Shown here one piece after another: positions 41,900-51,595 of a DNA stretch of 64,000 bases. The position numbers and the translations under genes are program-made. Numbering within the stretch: the stretch's first letter is position 1; every line of letters begins with the position of its first letter. The DNA comes from Gilvimarinus gilvus. Lineage in GTDB: Bacteria > Pseudomonadota > Gammaproteobacteria > Pseudomonadales > Cellvibrionaceae. The stretch covers positions 1 to 64,000 of the forward strand of contig NZ_JAULRU010000731.1 in assembly GCF_030518155.1 (NCBI RefSeq). Direction: 5' to 3'. The notes under the pieces were generated by a model, which saw only the letters and a list, made by a program, of their open reading frames with translations, did no database searches and was not told the origin of the DNA.

Positions 41900-42331
41900 A
41901 TGCAAGAATATGAACTTGTTTACCTAACCAGCGAGACAATCAATCGCGGTTGGAGCATATTGCAGTTTTGGGTGAGCGTGACGTTTGGGTTGCTCGCCAT
42001 GTCTCAACTAGCGGTACGACATCTAAATGCTGGTTTACTTTTTGTCATCACGTTTCTATATATTGATTTCTCGCTGCTTACCTCGAGGCTTATAAAGTTC
42101 AACGGCACGGTGGTCAGGGGGTACATTAACGAACTACAAGCCTTACCGTCGACAAGCGCAGGCACCCATGCTTTTATTAATAATGCACCCAGCTCTATGG
42201 AAATCGCGCTAAGCCTATCTAGCGTATTTTACGGATTATTTTTTGGCACGGTTATTTTCTGTTGGTATAGCTATGTTCGGGTAAAGCAGAAAACCAAGAA
42301 AAGACTTGCCAGAGAGTCTAGCAGGTTGTAG
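41900..42331 (+). CDS. Small membrane protein, unknown function
   Basis: A 143-residue protein with hydrophobic segments near 19-35, 42-62 and 103-125. Basic C-terminal tail KTKKRLARE. No family recognised. It follows the lipase gene by 19 bp on the same strand and may be co-transcribed. Confidence 0.6.
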   Translation: MQEYELVYLTSETINRGWSILQFWVSVTFGLLAMSQLAVRHLNAGLLFVITFLYIDFSLLTSRLIKFNGTVVRGYINELQALPSTSAGTHAFINNAPSSMEIALSLSSVFYGLFFGTVIFCWYSYVRVKQKTKKRLARESSRL

Positions 42332-42377
42332 CACGGAAAGTTGGCATAATTGCTATCCCCTTCAGCCTAAATAATTG

Positions 42378-42402
42378 GGCCAAGCTCCCCCGCTGGGCCT
42401 TT
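42378..42402 (+). terminator. Probable terminator after the small membrane gene
   Basis: GGCCAAGC and GCTGGGCC form an 8-bp stem with one mismatch, followed by TTTC. Moderate support. Confidence 0.45.
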
Positions 42403-42432
42403 CATACCCATTAGTGAACCAGGAACATAAAT

Positions 42433-43944
42433 ATGGACATACCTAAATTATTGGCAGTGTTTTCCTGCCTTACGTTCTCAGTGCAGGCGCTAGCACAATC
42501 AGCGCCGACCATGAAAATGACCACCGATATTCCCCCTGCTATTGTGACTCCAGCGGCTGTGGATACGCGACTTGGCAAGCTTAAGTTTGAAGACGGCATT
42601 CCCACCGAAGAAACCGCAACGCTACTTTATGACAACCTCGATTTTATGCGCGGGGTAGAAGTCTTTATGAGCGCCATGCCCGGCGCTTCAGCAGAAGCTT
42701 TGCGTGCAGGGTTTGTGAGTAAAGGGGCTGACAACAATACGGTATTAATTTTTGAATCCCTGATGGACTCCAAGTCATTGTTCCTGACGCCGAACACGGA
42801 AAGCATTTACAACTTAATGTGGCTTGACACGTCAGACGGGCCCTTGGTGATCGAGACACCGCCGAACATCCTCGGCATCATTGACGACCACTGGTTTGAG
42901 TATGTAGGCGACCTAGGTAACGCCGGCCCCGATAAAGGTAAAGGCGGTAAGTATCTGCTGTTACCTCCGGGTTACAATGGGGATATACCTAAGGGCTATC
43001 ATGTTATGCAGTCTCGCACCTACGGTAATCTTTTTTTCTGGCGTGGGTTTATCGACGCAAAAGGCAGCACTAAGACAGCGGTAAATAACTCTAAAAAATA
43101 TGCAAAGGTATATCAGCTATCTCAGGCAAAAAATCCGCCTAAGATGAAGTTTATTAACGTGTCTGGTAAACACTTTAATACCATACACGCTAATGATTTT
43201 GACTTTTATAATGAAGTCAACGAAATTGTTCAAAATGAGCCAAGTGACTCTTATCACCCCGAAGTGCTGGGTGCTCTGGCCTCCATTGGCATAGAAAAAG
43301 GCAAGCCTTTTGCGCCGGATGCGCGCATGCGCAAAATCCTCACCGAAGCAGTTGCCGTGGGTAATGCGACAGCCCGAGCAATCTTGTTCCGCACCAGAAT
43401 GGAAGAAGCTTACTACTATCCAGACAGCGCCTGGTTTACGGGCTTTGTGGGAGGCGACCATCAGTTTTTCTCACAGCCCGGGGTACGCAACCTTGATGCG
43501 CGCACATTATTCCATTATTACGCCACCGGCATAACACCGGCTATGGCAATTCAGCGCGTAGGGATTGGATCACAGTATGCTATTGCGGCAACCGACACCA
43601 ACGGAGATATACTTGACGGCAGCAAAACCTACAAGGTTCATCTCCCCCCCAATATCCCGGCACAAAACTTTTGGTCTTTCGTGGCTTATGACAACCAAAC
43701 GCGCTCCATGCTGCAAACCGACCAGCAGTTCCCGAGCATTGGCAGCCAAAATAAATCATTAGTAGTTAATGACGATTCGTCTGTCGACATTTGGTTTGGC
43801 CCCAAGCCAGTACAAGGTCATGAGAACAACTGGGTACAAACAGTACCGGGTAAGGGCTGGAACCTAGTGCTTCGCCTATACGGCCCCGATGAAGCTTGGT
43901 TCGATAAAACCTGGCGCCCTGGTGAGTTAGAGCCAGTAAATTAG
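42433..43944 (+). CDS. DUF1254/DUF1214 secreted protein
   Basis: A 503-residue protein with a signal peptide (about 1-22). The N-terminal part has DVMRGVEVF-like NLDFMRGVEVFMSAM and TPNTESIYNLMWLD, typical of DUF1254. The C-terminal part has PAQNFWSFVAYDNQTRSML and GKGWNLVLRLYGPDEAWFD, typical of DUF1214. These paired domains are widespread in Proteobacteria, and the function is not established. Confidence 0.9.
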   Translation: MDIPKLLAVFSCLTFSVQALAQSAPTMKMTTDIPPAIVTPAAVDTRLGKLKFEDGIPTEETATLLYDNLDFMRGVEVFMSAMPGASAEALRAGFVSKGADNNTVLIFESLMDSKSLFLTPNTESIYNLMWLDTSDGPLVIETPPNILGIIDDHWFEYVGDLGNAGPDKGKGGKYLLLPPGYNGDIPKGYHVMQSRTYGNLFFWRGFIDAKGSTKTAVNNSKKYAKVYQLSQAKNPPKMKFINVSGKHFNTIHANDFDFYNEVNEIVQNEPSDSYHPEVLGALASIGIEKGKPFAPDARMRKILTEAVAVGNATARAILFRTRMEEAYYYPDSAWFTGFVGGDHQFFSQPGVRNLDARTLFHYYATGITPAMAIQRVGIGSQYAIAATDTNGDILDGSKTYKVHLPPNIPAQNFWSFVAYDNQTRSMLQTDQQFPSIGSQNKSLVVNDDSSVDIWFGPKPVQGHENNWVQTVPGKGWNLVLRLYGPDEAWFDKTWRPGELEPVN

Positions 43945-43955
43945 TATGATCTAAG

Positions 43956-43993
43956 GTTGTCAGCCGGTCAGGAAAATCTGGCTGACAACTTTT
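43956..43993 (+). terminator. Rho-independent terminator
   Basis: GTTGTCAGCC and GGCTGACAAC form a perfect 10-bp stem followed by TTTT, 12 bp after the DUF1254 stop codon. Confidence 0.85.
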
Positions 43994-44092
43994 GTTAGCA
44001 TGTGCCTATCAGTTTCACATTGTATGTAATAATTTTGCGCTGAACCTTCCCATTGTCGATAAACGGCATAGGAAGGAGCTGGCGGCTGTAAA

Positions 44093-44539
44093 TTAAAGCA
44101 AGCCGGCAACGACTACAGCCTGTGTGCCAACCGATATTGTCCGGCCACCATGCTTTTTTGAATAGGCGTTCGCTTCAGATAATGTTGAAAACCATAAGTT
44201 AGTATATCCGGCATCTGGTAACGTTAAAGAATAATGCGCCAACACTTGTTGTGGGTGCAATTCAATGCTGCGTCGGTAAAGTGCCCAGCTGTTGTAACCT
44301 GCCTCTACCGCAATGAGCTGCAATAGGTGTTTACGTTGAATCAAACTATTGCGGCGATAGAGTTCAATCAGTGACATGTCTCGCAAAACTTTACTTGCAA
44401 GCAGCCGTCTTAATATTGGCAAAGCTCTTTGTTTTGACTCTGAACTGGCCGCACGATGCAGCCGTTTAGCTTCGCGCAATAGTCGGCTAATCAGCAATGA
44501 GTGGTTGTTCTTATCGGGGGAGTGGTTACAAGTGCGCAT
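44093..44539 (-). CDS. Hypothetical protein
   Basis: A 148-residue basic protein. The N-terminal half is helical with LLREAKRLHRAASSES and LPILRRLLASKVL, and a later segment ALYRRSIELHPQQVLAHYSL follows. I do not recognise a family beyond a loose resemblance to proteins that pair such a helical region with nuclease or glyoxalase domains. GGAGG precedes the ATG at a good distance. Confidence 0.6.
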   Translation of the reverse strand: MRTCNHSPDKNNHSLLISRLLREAKRLHRAASSESKQRALPILRRLLASKVLRDMSLIELYRRNSLIQRKHLLQLIAVEAGYNSWALYRRSIELHPQQVLAHYSLTLPDAGYTNLWFSTLSEANAYSKKHGGRTISVGTQAVVVAGLL

Positions 44540-44741
44540 ATCGCCTCCTTTTATTGGCCCACTCGCTATCGGCCAGAGATGATATGCAAGCTAAGCTTGC
44601 CATGTGAACAGTTGGTGAAGATACTTTTGCGAGGCGGGCGCCCAATAAGCCCAGCGCAATTATGGTACTTCCCGACCTAAGTTGTCAATTTCATAGGACT
44701 TAGACCAAGGAAACCATCACTGCGCGGGCCGGCACTTTTCT
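44540..44741. other. Intergenic region beside MITE copy 2
   Basis: About 200 bp without a gene. It holds the promoter for the hypothetical gene at 44093-44539 and leads into the MITE-like element. Confidence 0.5.
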
Positions 44742-45012
44742 AAGGAGCCTCTGATTAAGTCCTCAGTGGCCTCTGGCTTACAAGAGCTTTTCGAGGTCAA
44801 GGCGGCGATCCGATGGCGTGCCGATGGCCCGGTGAGGGGAGCCAACACAGAGATCGGAAAGCTCTGAAAGCCCCGAAGGGCGCGGCCAAAACGTCCATCC
44901 GATGTGTTGCACCTCTTGCCAAGGACTATGGCCATTGCCTGCGAAGCGCGCCTTGCCGAGTGAACGTTTTGACTCGCGCAGAGACCACTGGAGACTTGAT
45001 CAGAGGCTCCCT
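44742..45012. mobile_element. MITE-like element, copy 2 (271 bp)
   Basis: Left end AAGGAGCCTCTGATTAAGTC and right end (reverse strand) AGGGAGCCTCTGATCAAGTC match over 18 of 20 positions. The interior aligns with copy 1 over its full length. TA flanks the AGGAGCC/GGCTCCC ends on both sides, which would fit a TA target-site duplication of the Tc1/mariner/IS630 kind, but copy 1 lacks TA on its right. No transposase inside. Confidence 0.82.
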
Positions 45013-45123
45013 AGCAAAGGGAACCACCCTGTCCGTCGAGACAAGGCACGACATCTGCACGCTTCGGGCCTCGCTGAGCATGCAAGGGGTTTTTCAACAG
45101 CCTGCTAGCGGTGCGTTAGGTTC

Positions 45124-45696
45124 CTAAGGTCTTTTTTGGTGAACCAGCATATCCATAAATTTATCAAATCGTTTCTGTCTGGTTGCAGGCTTCTTTGCAG
45201 ACGTTAAGCCGTGAGCGATAACATAGCGGCTCGACTTGTTGAGCTTTGAGAAAAACTGTTTCGTTGCAGGGTTTTTGTCGAGCTCGGCCAGGAAGTCTTC
45301 AGGCACAGTCATTTCGCTTACGGCGTAGGCGCTATCCCAGCGACCATCGGCTTGTGCAGCCTGAACATGTACAAGCCCGGATTTCTGCATGCGCCCTTCA
45401 CTTATTAAGCGCGCTGCATGCGCCCTGTTTCTTTTGGACCAGTTGCTTCGGGTTTTTCTTGGGGTTATTCGTTGCAGGTAGGAGTGCTCATCCAGGGATT
45501 TTTTGACGCCGTCAATCCAGCCCCAGCACAGGGATTCAATCACAATGTCGTCCCACGTCACGCTGGCAATTCCACTGCCTTTTTTAAAGATTTTAACCCA
45601 CAGCTCGCTTTCGGTAGAATGATTCTTTAAAAGCCATCGGTTAAGGTCTTTGGGTTCTGCGAATGCCATAATCTTTGTTGGATCGGCTTCAGGCAT
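45124..45696 (-). CDS. YdeI/OmpD-associated family protein
   Basis: A 190-residue protein. WVKIFKKGSGIASVTWDD and ESLCWGWIDGVKKSLDE, then RKTRSNWSKRNRAHAARL, are the conserved segments of the YdeI ('bacteriocin-protection') family. Precise function is uncertain in this branch. No operon partner. Confidence 0.88.
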   Translation of the reverse strand: MPEADPTKIMAFAEPKDLNRWLLKNHSTESELWVKIFKKGSGIASVTWDDIVIESLCWGWIDGVKKSLDEHSYLQRITPRKTRSNWSKRNRAHAARLISEGRMQKSGLVHVQAAQADGRWDSAYAVSEMTVPEDFLAELDKNPATKQFFSKLNKSSRYVIAHGLTSAKKPATRQKRFDKFMDMLVHQKRP

Positions 45697-45756
45697 TAAC
45701 CCCCCCTTTTGTCGTTATCAACTTTGACGCGTGGAACACAAGAATGATGTGTACTC

Positions 45757-46128
45757 TCAATATACTTTGCTCAATATTGAGCCCGCAATACTCATATGGG
45801 ATTTTGCCGACATAATCAGCGCTAACTTCTCCCGTAAAATGGGCTTTTGCAGTCCTTTCTCCTCTCCCTGTTCTTGAGCACTTTTTTCTGCATCCATAAG
45901 GCTTTGCTTAAGTGCTGGATACTCATCACGGGTAAACTCGTACAATGTGCCACAGGAGTCCACCTCCGCCAGTGGTTTACTCTCTAGCTTTACATCGATC
46001 ACACACGCAATCGCCAGTATGCGGTAATCGGACGCCTGACTCTCAAGAGATTTCAGGTAAGCTGTATCGTTTGTCGCTAAGCAGATCGATGGGATAGTCA
46101 GTATTAAAGCAAATATAAATGATTTCAT
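45757..46128 (-). CDS. Secreted hypothetical protein
   Basis: A 123-residue protein with a clear signal peptide (about 1-18), then two Cys (IACVIDVK and DSCGTLYEF) likely in a disulfide. Helical remainder. No family recognised. It lies 63 bp downstream of the DUF1287 gene on the same strand. Confidence 0.6.
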   Translation of the reverse strand: MKSFIFALILTIPSICLATNDTAYLKSLESQASDYRILAIACVIDVKLESKPLAEVDSCGTLYEFTRDEYPALKQSLMDAEKSAQEQGEEKGLQKPILREKLALIMSAKSHMSIAGSILSKVY

Positions 46129-46191
46129 GTTTTTCTCTTATAAGCTGGCGCGAGGGGCTGAGGTCCGCAGTGTAGCAATGCATTTATGGGG

Positions 46192-46791
46192 TTAAATTTC
46201 ACTATTTGCTTCCGGTTTGAAGCGGTAGTGTCCGGTTATTTCGTAGTGAAACAGCATGTCATCAAGCTTGGGTCCAGCCCCAATATTGTGAACTATGAGT
46301 GGATTCCCGGTGACCTCAGATAGTGTCTCAGTCACTATGCCAATATGTGGCAGGTTGCCAGGAAGCATCCAGGTGACAATGTCACCGGCTTGGTAGTCTT
46401 GCGCCTTCTGGGTGACGGGAAGAGTATCTCCATGTCGGGAGAAGAATGCTTGTAGATTAGGTACGCGACGATGATCTATATTTTTATCGGGTTTGTTCAA
46501 GCCCCAAATACGTTTCGACGGGTAAGCATCGAAATTATTTTTCATATCTTTGTGTACTAAAACCTGCAAGTCGGTTCCGATGCTACGATAACTGCGAATT
46601 ACAACGTCTGTGCATACGCCAATATTGGCGGGAACATCTCCATTGGGGTACGCAATTGAATAGTATGCGCCATTGTAAGTGATTTCATGCTTGGTGCGCT
46701 CAACCGCAGCGGCCACCAGCTCTTGTTCAAATGCATCCGCCAGACCGTATTGTGATAGCAGCAATACAGCAACGACCGTCATTTTTCTCAT
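46192..46791 (-). CDS. DUF1287 protein (NlpC/P60-like fold)
   Basis: A 199-residue protein with a signal peptide (about 1-20). GVCTDVVIRSYRSIGTDLQ, then YQAGDIVTWMLPGNLPHIGI and later VHNIGAGPK, fit DUF1287, a periplasmic Cys-His family related to NlpC/P60 peptidases. Catalytic Cys in GVCTDV and His in PHIGIV. Substrate unknown. Confidence 0.88.
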   Translation of the reverse strand: MRKMTVVAVLLLSQYGLADAFEQELVAAAVERTKHEITYNGAYYSIAYPNGDVPANIGVCTDVVIRSYRSIGTDLQVLVHKDMKNNFDAYPSKRIWGLNKPDKNIDHRRVPNLQAFFSRHGDTLPVTQKAQDYQAGDIVTWMLPGNLPHIGIVTETLSEVTGNPLIVHNIGAGPKLDDMLFHYEITGHYRFKPEANSEI

Positions 46792-47193
46792 ATATTCTAC
46801 CCGGAATTTAATGCGCTACCTGCAAGGTACCAAAAAGTCTACATGATAATGTTCATCATGACGTACCCACGAACGCTTTTTAGAAAATTGAATGTTGTCC
46901 TTCAGGCACTGGCCGTCACTTGTACTGTATAAGTGTGGCTGAAGTGTGGGGTCAAATATTACCCGCCAAATTCCGAAGCCTAAAGCTTTTGCTGCCTAGT
47001 TCCGTCGTTTGGTTGTTTAGACGGGCGGCATCTGTAGAAAAGGGTACGTACACGGTCTGACATCTCCTTGTCTTAGCGAAGTGCGACATACTATAGCTAA
47101 TCATTTTTTACTGTTGCGCAATCGATAGTGGCTCATTGGCAAAACATTCCATTCTATCGGTTGCTTTATGGGTCTAAGGACATTCGTGTCCAT
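46792..47193. other. Gene-free intergenic region
   Basis: About 400 bp with no supported gene, RNA or element. It carries the upstream region of the DUF1287 gene and leads into the heptamer array. Confidence 0.6.
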
Positions 47194-47256
47194 CATCAGA
47201 CATCAGACATCAGACATCAGACATCAGACATCAGACATCAGACATCAGACATCAGG
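47194..47256. repeat. Heptamer tandem repeat (CATCAGA)9
   Basis: Eight perfect CATCAGA units and a ninth ending CATCAGG. On the other strand it reads (GTCTGAT)n, the same heptamer family as the arrays at 4.4-5.4 kb. The last unit runs into the TGA stop codon (47254-47252) of the MFS gene. Unit length 7 bp, not a multiple of 3, but it lies outside the coding frame. Confidence 0.92.
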
Positions 47257-48475
47257 CGTTTCCTCTTTTCCAAGCCAAACCAAAAAACATCAACCCCAGT
47301 ATAGCGGTGGCCGCACCCACGTAACCGGTAGAACTCCAGCCCATTCCTGCGGATATCGCAAAACCGCCCAGCATAGGGCCGATGGCGTTGGCCGTGTTAA
47401 AGGCGGCGTGGTGGGAGGCGGCTCCTAGGGTACGGGCACCTACAGCGACATCCATTAGGTGAGTTTGTAGGGGCGGCGATATGGCCGCAATTGTTCCGAC
47501 AAAAAATACCGCGGGCAGTAGCGTCCAAAGGCTGTCGGTTGTAGACGGGTACACCAGCAGTACCAAAATACTCCATATCAGTAAGCCGCCCACGGCTTTA
47601 AACTGAAATTTATCGAACAGCCAACCGCCAAGAAAGTTCGCACAAAAACATCCAACACCGAATACCGCCATGGCCACCGGTATCCAATTTTGATCCACTT
47701 GAGTTACGTTCAGGAGGGTTGGGGCAAGGTAGCTAAACACGCAAAATACACCGGCAAAGCCCGTGGCACCAATCATTAAGGCCAGCCAAACTTCGGGTCG
47801 GTTAAACGCTTTAAGTTCCGCCAAGGGGTTATTGCGAAGTTGGTTCTGATTAAGTGGCACGTAAATATAAATCAACCCCACCGTCAGTACCGATATGCCA
47901 CCTACCAACGCAAACGCATAGCGCCAACTAATGGACTGGCCCAGCCAGGTCGCCATGGGGTTGCCAATTAATATAGCAACGGTTAGCCCTACCATCACGC
48001 GGCTAACCGCTTTGCCCCGTTGGCTGGGCGGAACCAGGCTGGCCACTACCAGTGCCGCCACGCCAAAGTAAGTACCGTGCGGCAACCCGGCAATAAACCG
48101 AAAACCCAGCAGTGTTTGGTAGTTGGGGGCGAGAGCGCTGGCAATATTGGCGATGGCGTAAAAGCTCATTAACAGCAACAACAAGTTGCGATGAAACAGT
48201 TTGGCGCCAAATACAGCGAGTAGCGGAGCCCCCACAACCACACCCAATGCGTAGGCACTGATAACGTGGCCCACCTGTGGCTCGGAAACTCCAAGGCCTG
48301 CGGCGATTGGCGGCATTAGGCCCATGGTGGCAAACTCGCCGGTGCCAATACCAAAACCGCCAATGGTCAGGGCGATCTCAATCATCCAGATAGCGCCTTT
48401 GCTGAGTTTCGGCTGCTCTAGTGAATCGGTTACTGGCGTTTGCACGTCTTGCGGCTTGTTAATGGTTGGTTCCAC
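47252..48475 (-). CDS. MFS transporter, DHA1-like
   Basis: A 407-residue protein with 12 transmembrane helices. GIGTGEFATMGLMPPIAAGL in helix 1, then LAVFGAKLFHRNLLLL at loop 2-3, are typical of the AraJ/PbuE-like DHA1 group of drug or sugar efflux proteins. The stop codon lies inside the heptamer repeat. Substrate unknown. Confidence 0.9.
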   Translation of the reverse strand: MEPTINKPQDVQTPVTDSLEQPKLSKGAIWMIEIALTIGGFGIGTGEFATMGLMPPIAAGLGVSEPQVGHVISAYALGVVVGAPLLAVFGAKLFHRNLLLLLMSFYAIANIASALAPNYQTLLGFRFIAGLPHGTYFGVAALVVASLVPPSQRGKAVSRVMVGLTVAILIGNPMATWLGQSISWRYAFALVGGISVLTVGLIYIYVPLNQNQLRNNPLAELKAFNRPEVWLALMIGATGFAGVFCVFSYLAPTLLNVTQVDQNWIPVAMAVFGVGCFCANFLGGWLFDKFQFKAVGGLLIWSILVLLVYPSTTDSLWTLLPAVFFVGTIAAISPPLQTHLMDVAVGARTLGAASHHAAFNTANAIGPMLGGFAISAGMGWSSTGYVGAATAILGLMFFGLAWKRGNA

Positions 48476-48625
48476 GTTGTCATTGACTCATAAAGTGTCG
48501 CTACCCGGTATCACGCGAGGCGTGACCGGTCTGGACTCTGCTCAATTGGGATTATGGGATTATCAGGAGGCGGTATTGTAGCGCACCGTATTCGCTTTGA
48601 GTGTTAAGTAGAGTTTAACTCTCTG

Positions 48626-49657
48626 TTAAGGCGCGGCTACACTCTCCCTGAAGGCACTGGGTGTGGTCGCCGTGACCCGGCTAAATTCGCGGTGGAACTG
48701 CGATTTGGTGCTGAAGCCCGCTTCCAGATAGATGTCGGTCATGTTCATGTTGGGGTGGCCAAGCAAGAGTTGTTTGGCTTTTTCAACCCGTACATTGTTT
48801 AGGTGCTGAGAAAAGCTCGCCCCGTACACGCCGTTCACCGCCTGCGATAATTGACGCGCAGGCACGCCCAACATTCGGGCGGCGCGACTCAGGGTGATGG
48901 TCGGCTCGGCTCGGTACAGGCTCTGCTCCTCTACCAATGTTTGCCAGCGATTAAAAAGGCTCTGTTTCTCTTCGTCGCTTATCGCCTGCGTGCTCGAGGG
49001 CAACTTGAGTTCATGCATCCATTCTATCAGTGGCACCCTTGCGACCATCAGCAGTAGCGTGGTGGCGTGAAACAGCGTGAACACTGCGCACCCGAGGTAC
49101 AACATAATACTTTGCGCAGGTGGCTTGCCTAGTCGTATTTCAATATTCAAGGCAACTTCCAACAAGATATTGATGGCCATAATTGCAACCAGTACCCACA
49201 ACCAGCGAAACGCCACACTGGGCACGGCGCTGGTTGAATGTTGCGTACGCTTAAGTTGCCACAGTGTTGCCAGCCAGTAGCCGATAAAGCTTGCGGTAAT
49301 TGCGAAATCAACAATGGCCCACCATTTCGCCAACAGTGTGACAGCCATAGCGAGGGCTGGCGCTAAGTGCCATGGGGATAAGCGTTTACCTGGGCGAAGC
49401 ACACTGACGAAATAGGCGTATAGAGCGGGGCCAAGAAACATCGCCAGTTCTGCTCTGACTAAGGCCCCATTGGGCCAAAGGCCGCTAAAAACTAACCCTC
49501 CCAGGCTCGCTTGCAGTGTGAATAACGCGTAGTTTAGACCCAGCATGCGAGCACAGCTTGGATTTATGGCCCGGCTCGTTAAGAGCCCAATGGCCAGCAT
49601 TGCGCACATCAATGCGGATAAGCCAAAGCAGATGATTAATACAATGGGATAATTCAT
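48626..49657 (-). CDS. AraC-family regulator with membrane N-terminus
   Basis: 343 residues from MNYPIVLIICFG. The N-terminal ~200 residues have about six to seven hydrophobic helices. The C-terminal HTH has LSRAARMLGVPARQLSQAVN and MTDIYLEAGFSTKSQFHREF. The start at 49723 is an alternative. It is divergent from the amidohydrolase gene, its likely target. Confidence 0.82.
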   Translation of the reverse strand: MNYPIVLIICFGLSALMCAMLAIGLLTSRAINPSCARMLGLNYALFTLQASLGGLVFSGLWPNGALVRAELAMFLGPALYAYFVSVLRPGKRLSPWHLAPALAMAVTLLAKWWAIVDFAITASFIGYWLATLWQLKRTQHSTSAVPSVAFRWLWVLVAIMAINILLEVALNIEIRLGKPPAQSIMLYLGCAVFTLFHATTLLLMVARVPLIEWMHELKLPSSTQAISDEEKQSLFNRWQTLVEEQSLYRAEPTITLSRAARMLGVPARQLSQAVNGVYGASFSQHLNNVRVEKAKQLLLGHPNMNMTDIYLEAGFSTKSQFHREFSRVTATTPSAFRESVAAP

Positions 49658-49784
49658 ATTTAAGGCGAGTGTTACCGTCCCAGATTGCGTTTTCTGTGTC
49701 CTAAATAGCGTTTTAGGACGCATGATACAGGCTTTGGCGGCATTCTGGGGGCATTGTTATTTACTCTGTTAAAGGAACCGACCC

Positions 49785-51278
49785 ATGCCACTATCACGAA
49801 GCTTTACCCCTCGACTGCTGCTTGTTGCAGTACTTACCTATGCCCTTGCCTGCGCGCAGTACGCCTTTGCCGATACAGCGGCATTGCTGATTGAAAATGC
49901 ACGGATTGTGTCGACCACGGGTGTTTCCGAGCCCCGTGATGTGCTCATCGAAGCGGGCACCATCACCGAGATTGGCCCGGGGTTACGTCCATCGGTGGCC
50001 GAGAAGGGCGTACGCATTATAGACGCCGAGGGCCGCTTTTTGAGCCCGGGGCTTATCGACAGTCACGTACATTTGATGGGAGTGCCCGGAGAGTCGGACG
50101 CCTTACCTGCCGAGGTGCGCGACCAGGCGTTGGCGCAAATACCCAAAAGTTACCTGTATTTTGGGTTTACCACCGTATTGGATTTGATTAGCGCTGACGA
50201 ACCTATGGTGCAGTGGAACAACCAGGCATTGGCACCTACGGCGTTTCACTGTGTTGGTGTTCCCATACCGGGGGGCTATCCAATGGCGTGGCTGCCGCAA
50301 GAAGAACAGCTCGCATCGCCCATTGCCGACTACTACCTGTACGATGAAAATCAGCCGGCACTAATGGCGGCGACGCCAGGTAGCGAGCAACATAAGCCCA
50401 AGGCGTTGGTTGAGCGTATTGCTAGCACTGGCGCTCGCTGTATCAAAACGTTTTACGAGACGGGCTTTGGCCGTTTGCGCAATTTACCCGTGCCCTCGCT
50501 TGAGTCCATGAAGGCGCTGATTCGCGAAGCACACAAGCATCATCTGCCGGTGTTTTTGCATGGCAACAGTCGCAAGTCCTATGAGTTTGCACTTGAGGCT
50601 GGGGTCGATTTACTGGTACACGGGCCGTGGCATGGTGTTAGCGCCAGTGATGCGGAGGCTCTAGAAGCGTTGGCTGAAAAGGTCGTGCAGGCGGGTATCG
50701 GTGTGCAGCCAACGATGCAGGTGATCGTTGGGGAACGTGAATTATTTAGCCCAGATTTCTTTGCCCGCCCAGAGGTAAAAGCGGCCGTGCCAAGTGCGCT
50801 TCGCCAGTGGTATCAATCCGAAGCCGGACAGTGGTTTGTTCAGAATATGAGCCATGGTTTTGGTGGGCCAGATGAACCCCACTTGCACGACAAAGTACAC
50901 GCTGCAATGGCCAAACCGATAGGGGGGGTGCAAGCATTCACTCGCGCTCTGGCTGTCGCCAATGGAGACCTGGTGTTTGGCAGCGACACGCCCAGTGGCC
51001 CGGTGTACACCCAGTTTCCCGGTTTAAACGGTCACCAGGAAATACAGCATTGGGCCAGTCAGGGGGTAACGCCCCCGCAAATATTTGCCGCACTGACAGT
51101 GCGCAATGCTGAGCTCTTAGGTTTGGCGGAGACGTTGGGATCTGTGGCTGAAGGTAAGCGCGCAGACCTCTTACTACTAACGGATAATCCGTTGGAATCT
51201 GTTGATGCTTATGATTCGATTGCTTGGGTTATTGTGAAGGGAGTGCCGGTTGAGCGATCCAAACTTGCCGCCAACTAA
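49785..51278 (+). CDS. Secreted amidohydrolase-family protein
   Basis: A 497-residue protein with a signal peptide (about 1-29). DSHVHLMG carries the first metal-binding His pair. HGNSRKS and DLLVHGPWHG give the later His, and FGSDTPSG the catalytic Asp. TIM barrel of the imidazolonepropionase/Xaa-Pro-type branch. Substrate is not known. RBS AAAGGA precedes. Confidence 0.88.
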   Translation: MPLSRSFTPRLLLVAVLTYALACAQYAFADTAALLIENARIVSTTGVSEPRDVLIEAGTITEIGPGLRPSVAEKGVRIIDAEGRFLSPGLIDSHVHLMGVPGESDALPAEVRDQALAQIPKSYLYFGFTTVLDLISADEPMVQWNNQALAPTAFHCVGVPIPGGYPMAWLPQEEQLASPIADYYLYDENQPALMAATPGSEQHKPKALVERIASTGARCIKTFYETGFGRLRNLPVPSLESMKALIREAHKHHLPVFLHGNSRKSYEFALEAGVDLLVHGPWHGVSASDAEALEALAEKVVQAGIGVQPTMQVIVGERELFSPDFFARPEVKAAVPSALRQWYQSEAGQWFVQNMSHGFGGPDEPHLHDKVHAAMAKPIGGVQAFTRALAVANGDLVFGSDTPSGPVYTQFPGLNGHQEIQHWASQGVTPPQIFAALTVRNAELLGLAETLGSVAEGKRADLLLLTDNPLESVDAYDSIAWVIVKGVPVERSKLAAN

Positions 51279-51340
51279 ACATCAGCGGCGCCCCAATGTA
51301 TGCAAGAGCGAGTGGGCGGCACGACACCGCCCGGTGATTT

Positions 51341-51595
51341 TTATCGGTCGGGCAAGGTTACATTAAGCTCCAGCACCGAGCAGTCGTCGTTGTCATCGAG
51401 CTGAACCGATACCTGGTCTTGATCGATTTCAATATACTTGCGAATCACCTCGATGATCTCTTGTTGCATCAACGGTAAGTAGTCCGGTTGATTGCGGTGG
51501 TTGCGTTCGTGCGCCACCACAATCTGCAAGCGCTCTTTAGCCACGGAGGCCGAAGAGGGCTGCTTTTTCTTAATAAAGTAATCAATAATGCCCAT
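51341..51595 (-). CDS. minE: MinE, cell division topological specificity factor
   Basis: An 84-residue protein. GIIDYFIKK is the membrane-targeting helix, [19 protein letters not shown] the MinD-binding part. It stimulates MinD ATPase. It overlaps minD by 1 bp. Confidence 0.96.
   Translation of the reverse strand: MGIIDYFIKKKQPSSASVAKERLQIVVAHERNHRNQPDYLPLMQQEIIEVIRKYIEIDQDQVSVQLDDNDDCSVLELNVTLPDR

Noticed and set aside
45013-45123. Possible attC near GCGTTAGG at 45113
   Set aside because: Only one half-site is visible and no matching R'' was found near the adjacent gene.
47194-47256. Regular repeats as CRISPR
   Set aside because: The units are contiguous 7-mers without spacers, a simple tandem repeat.
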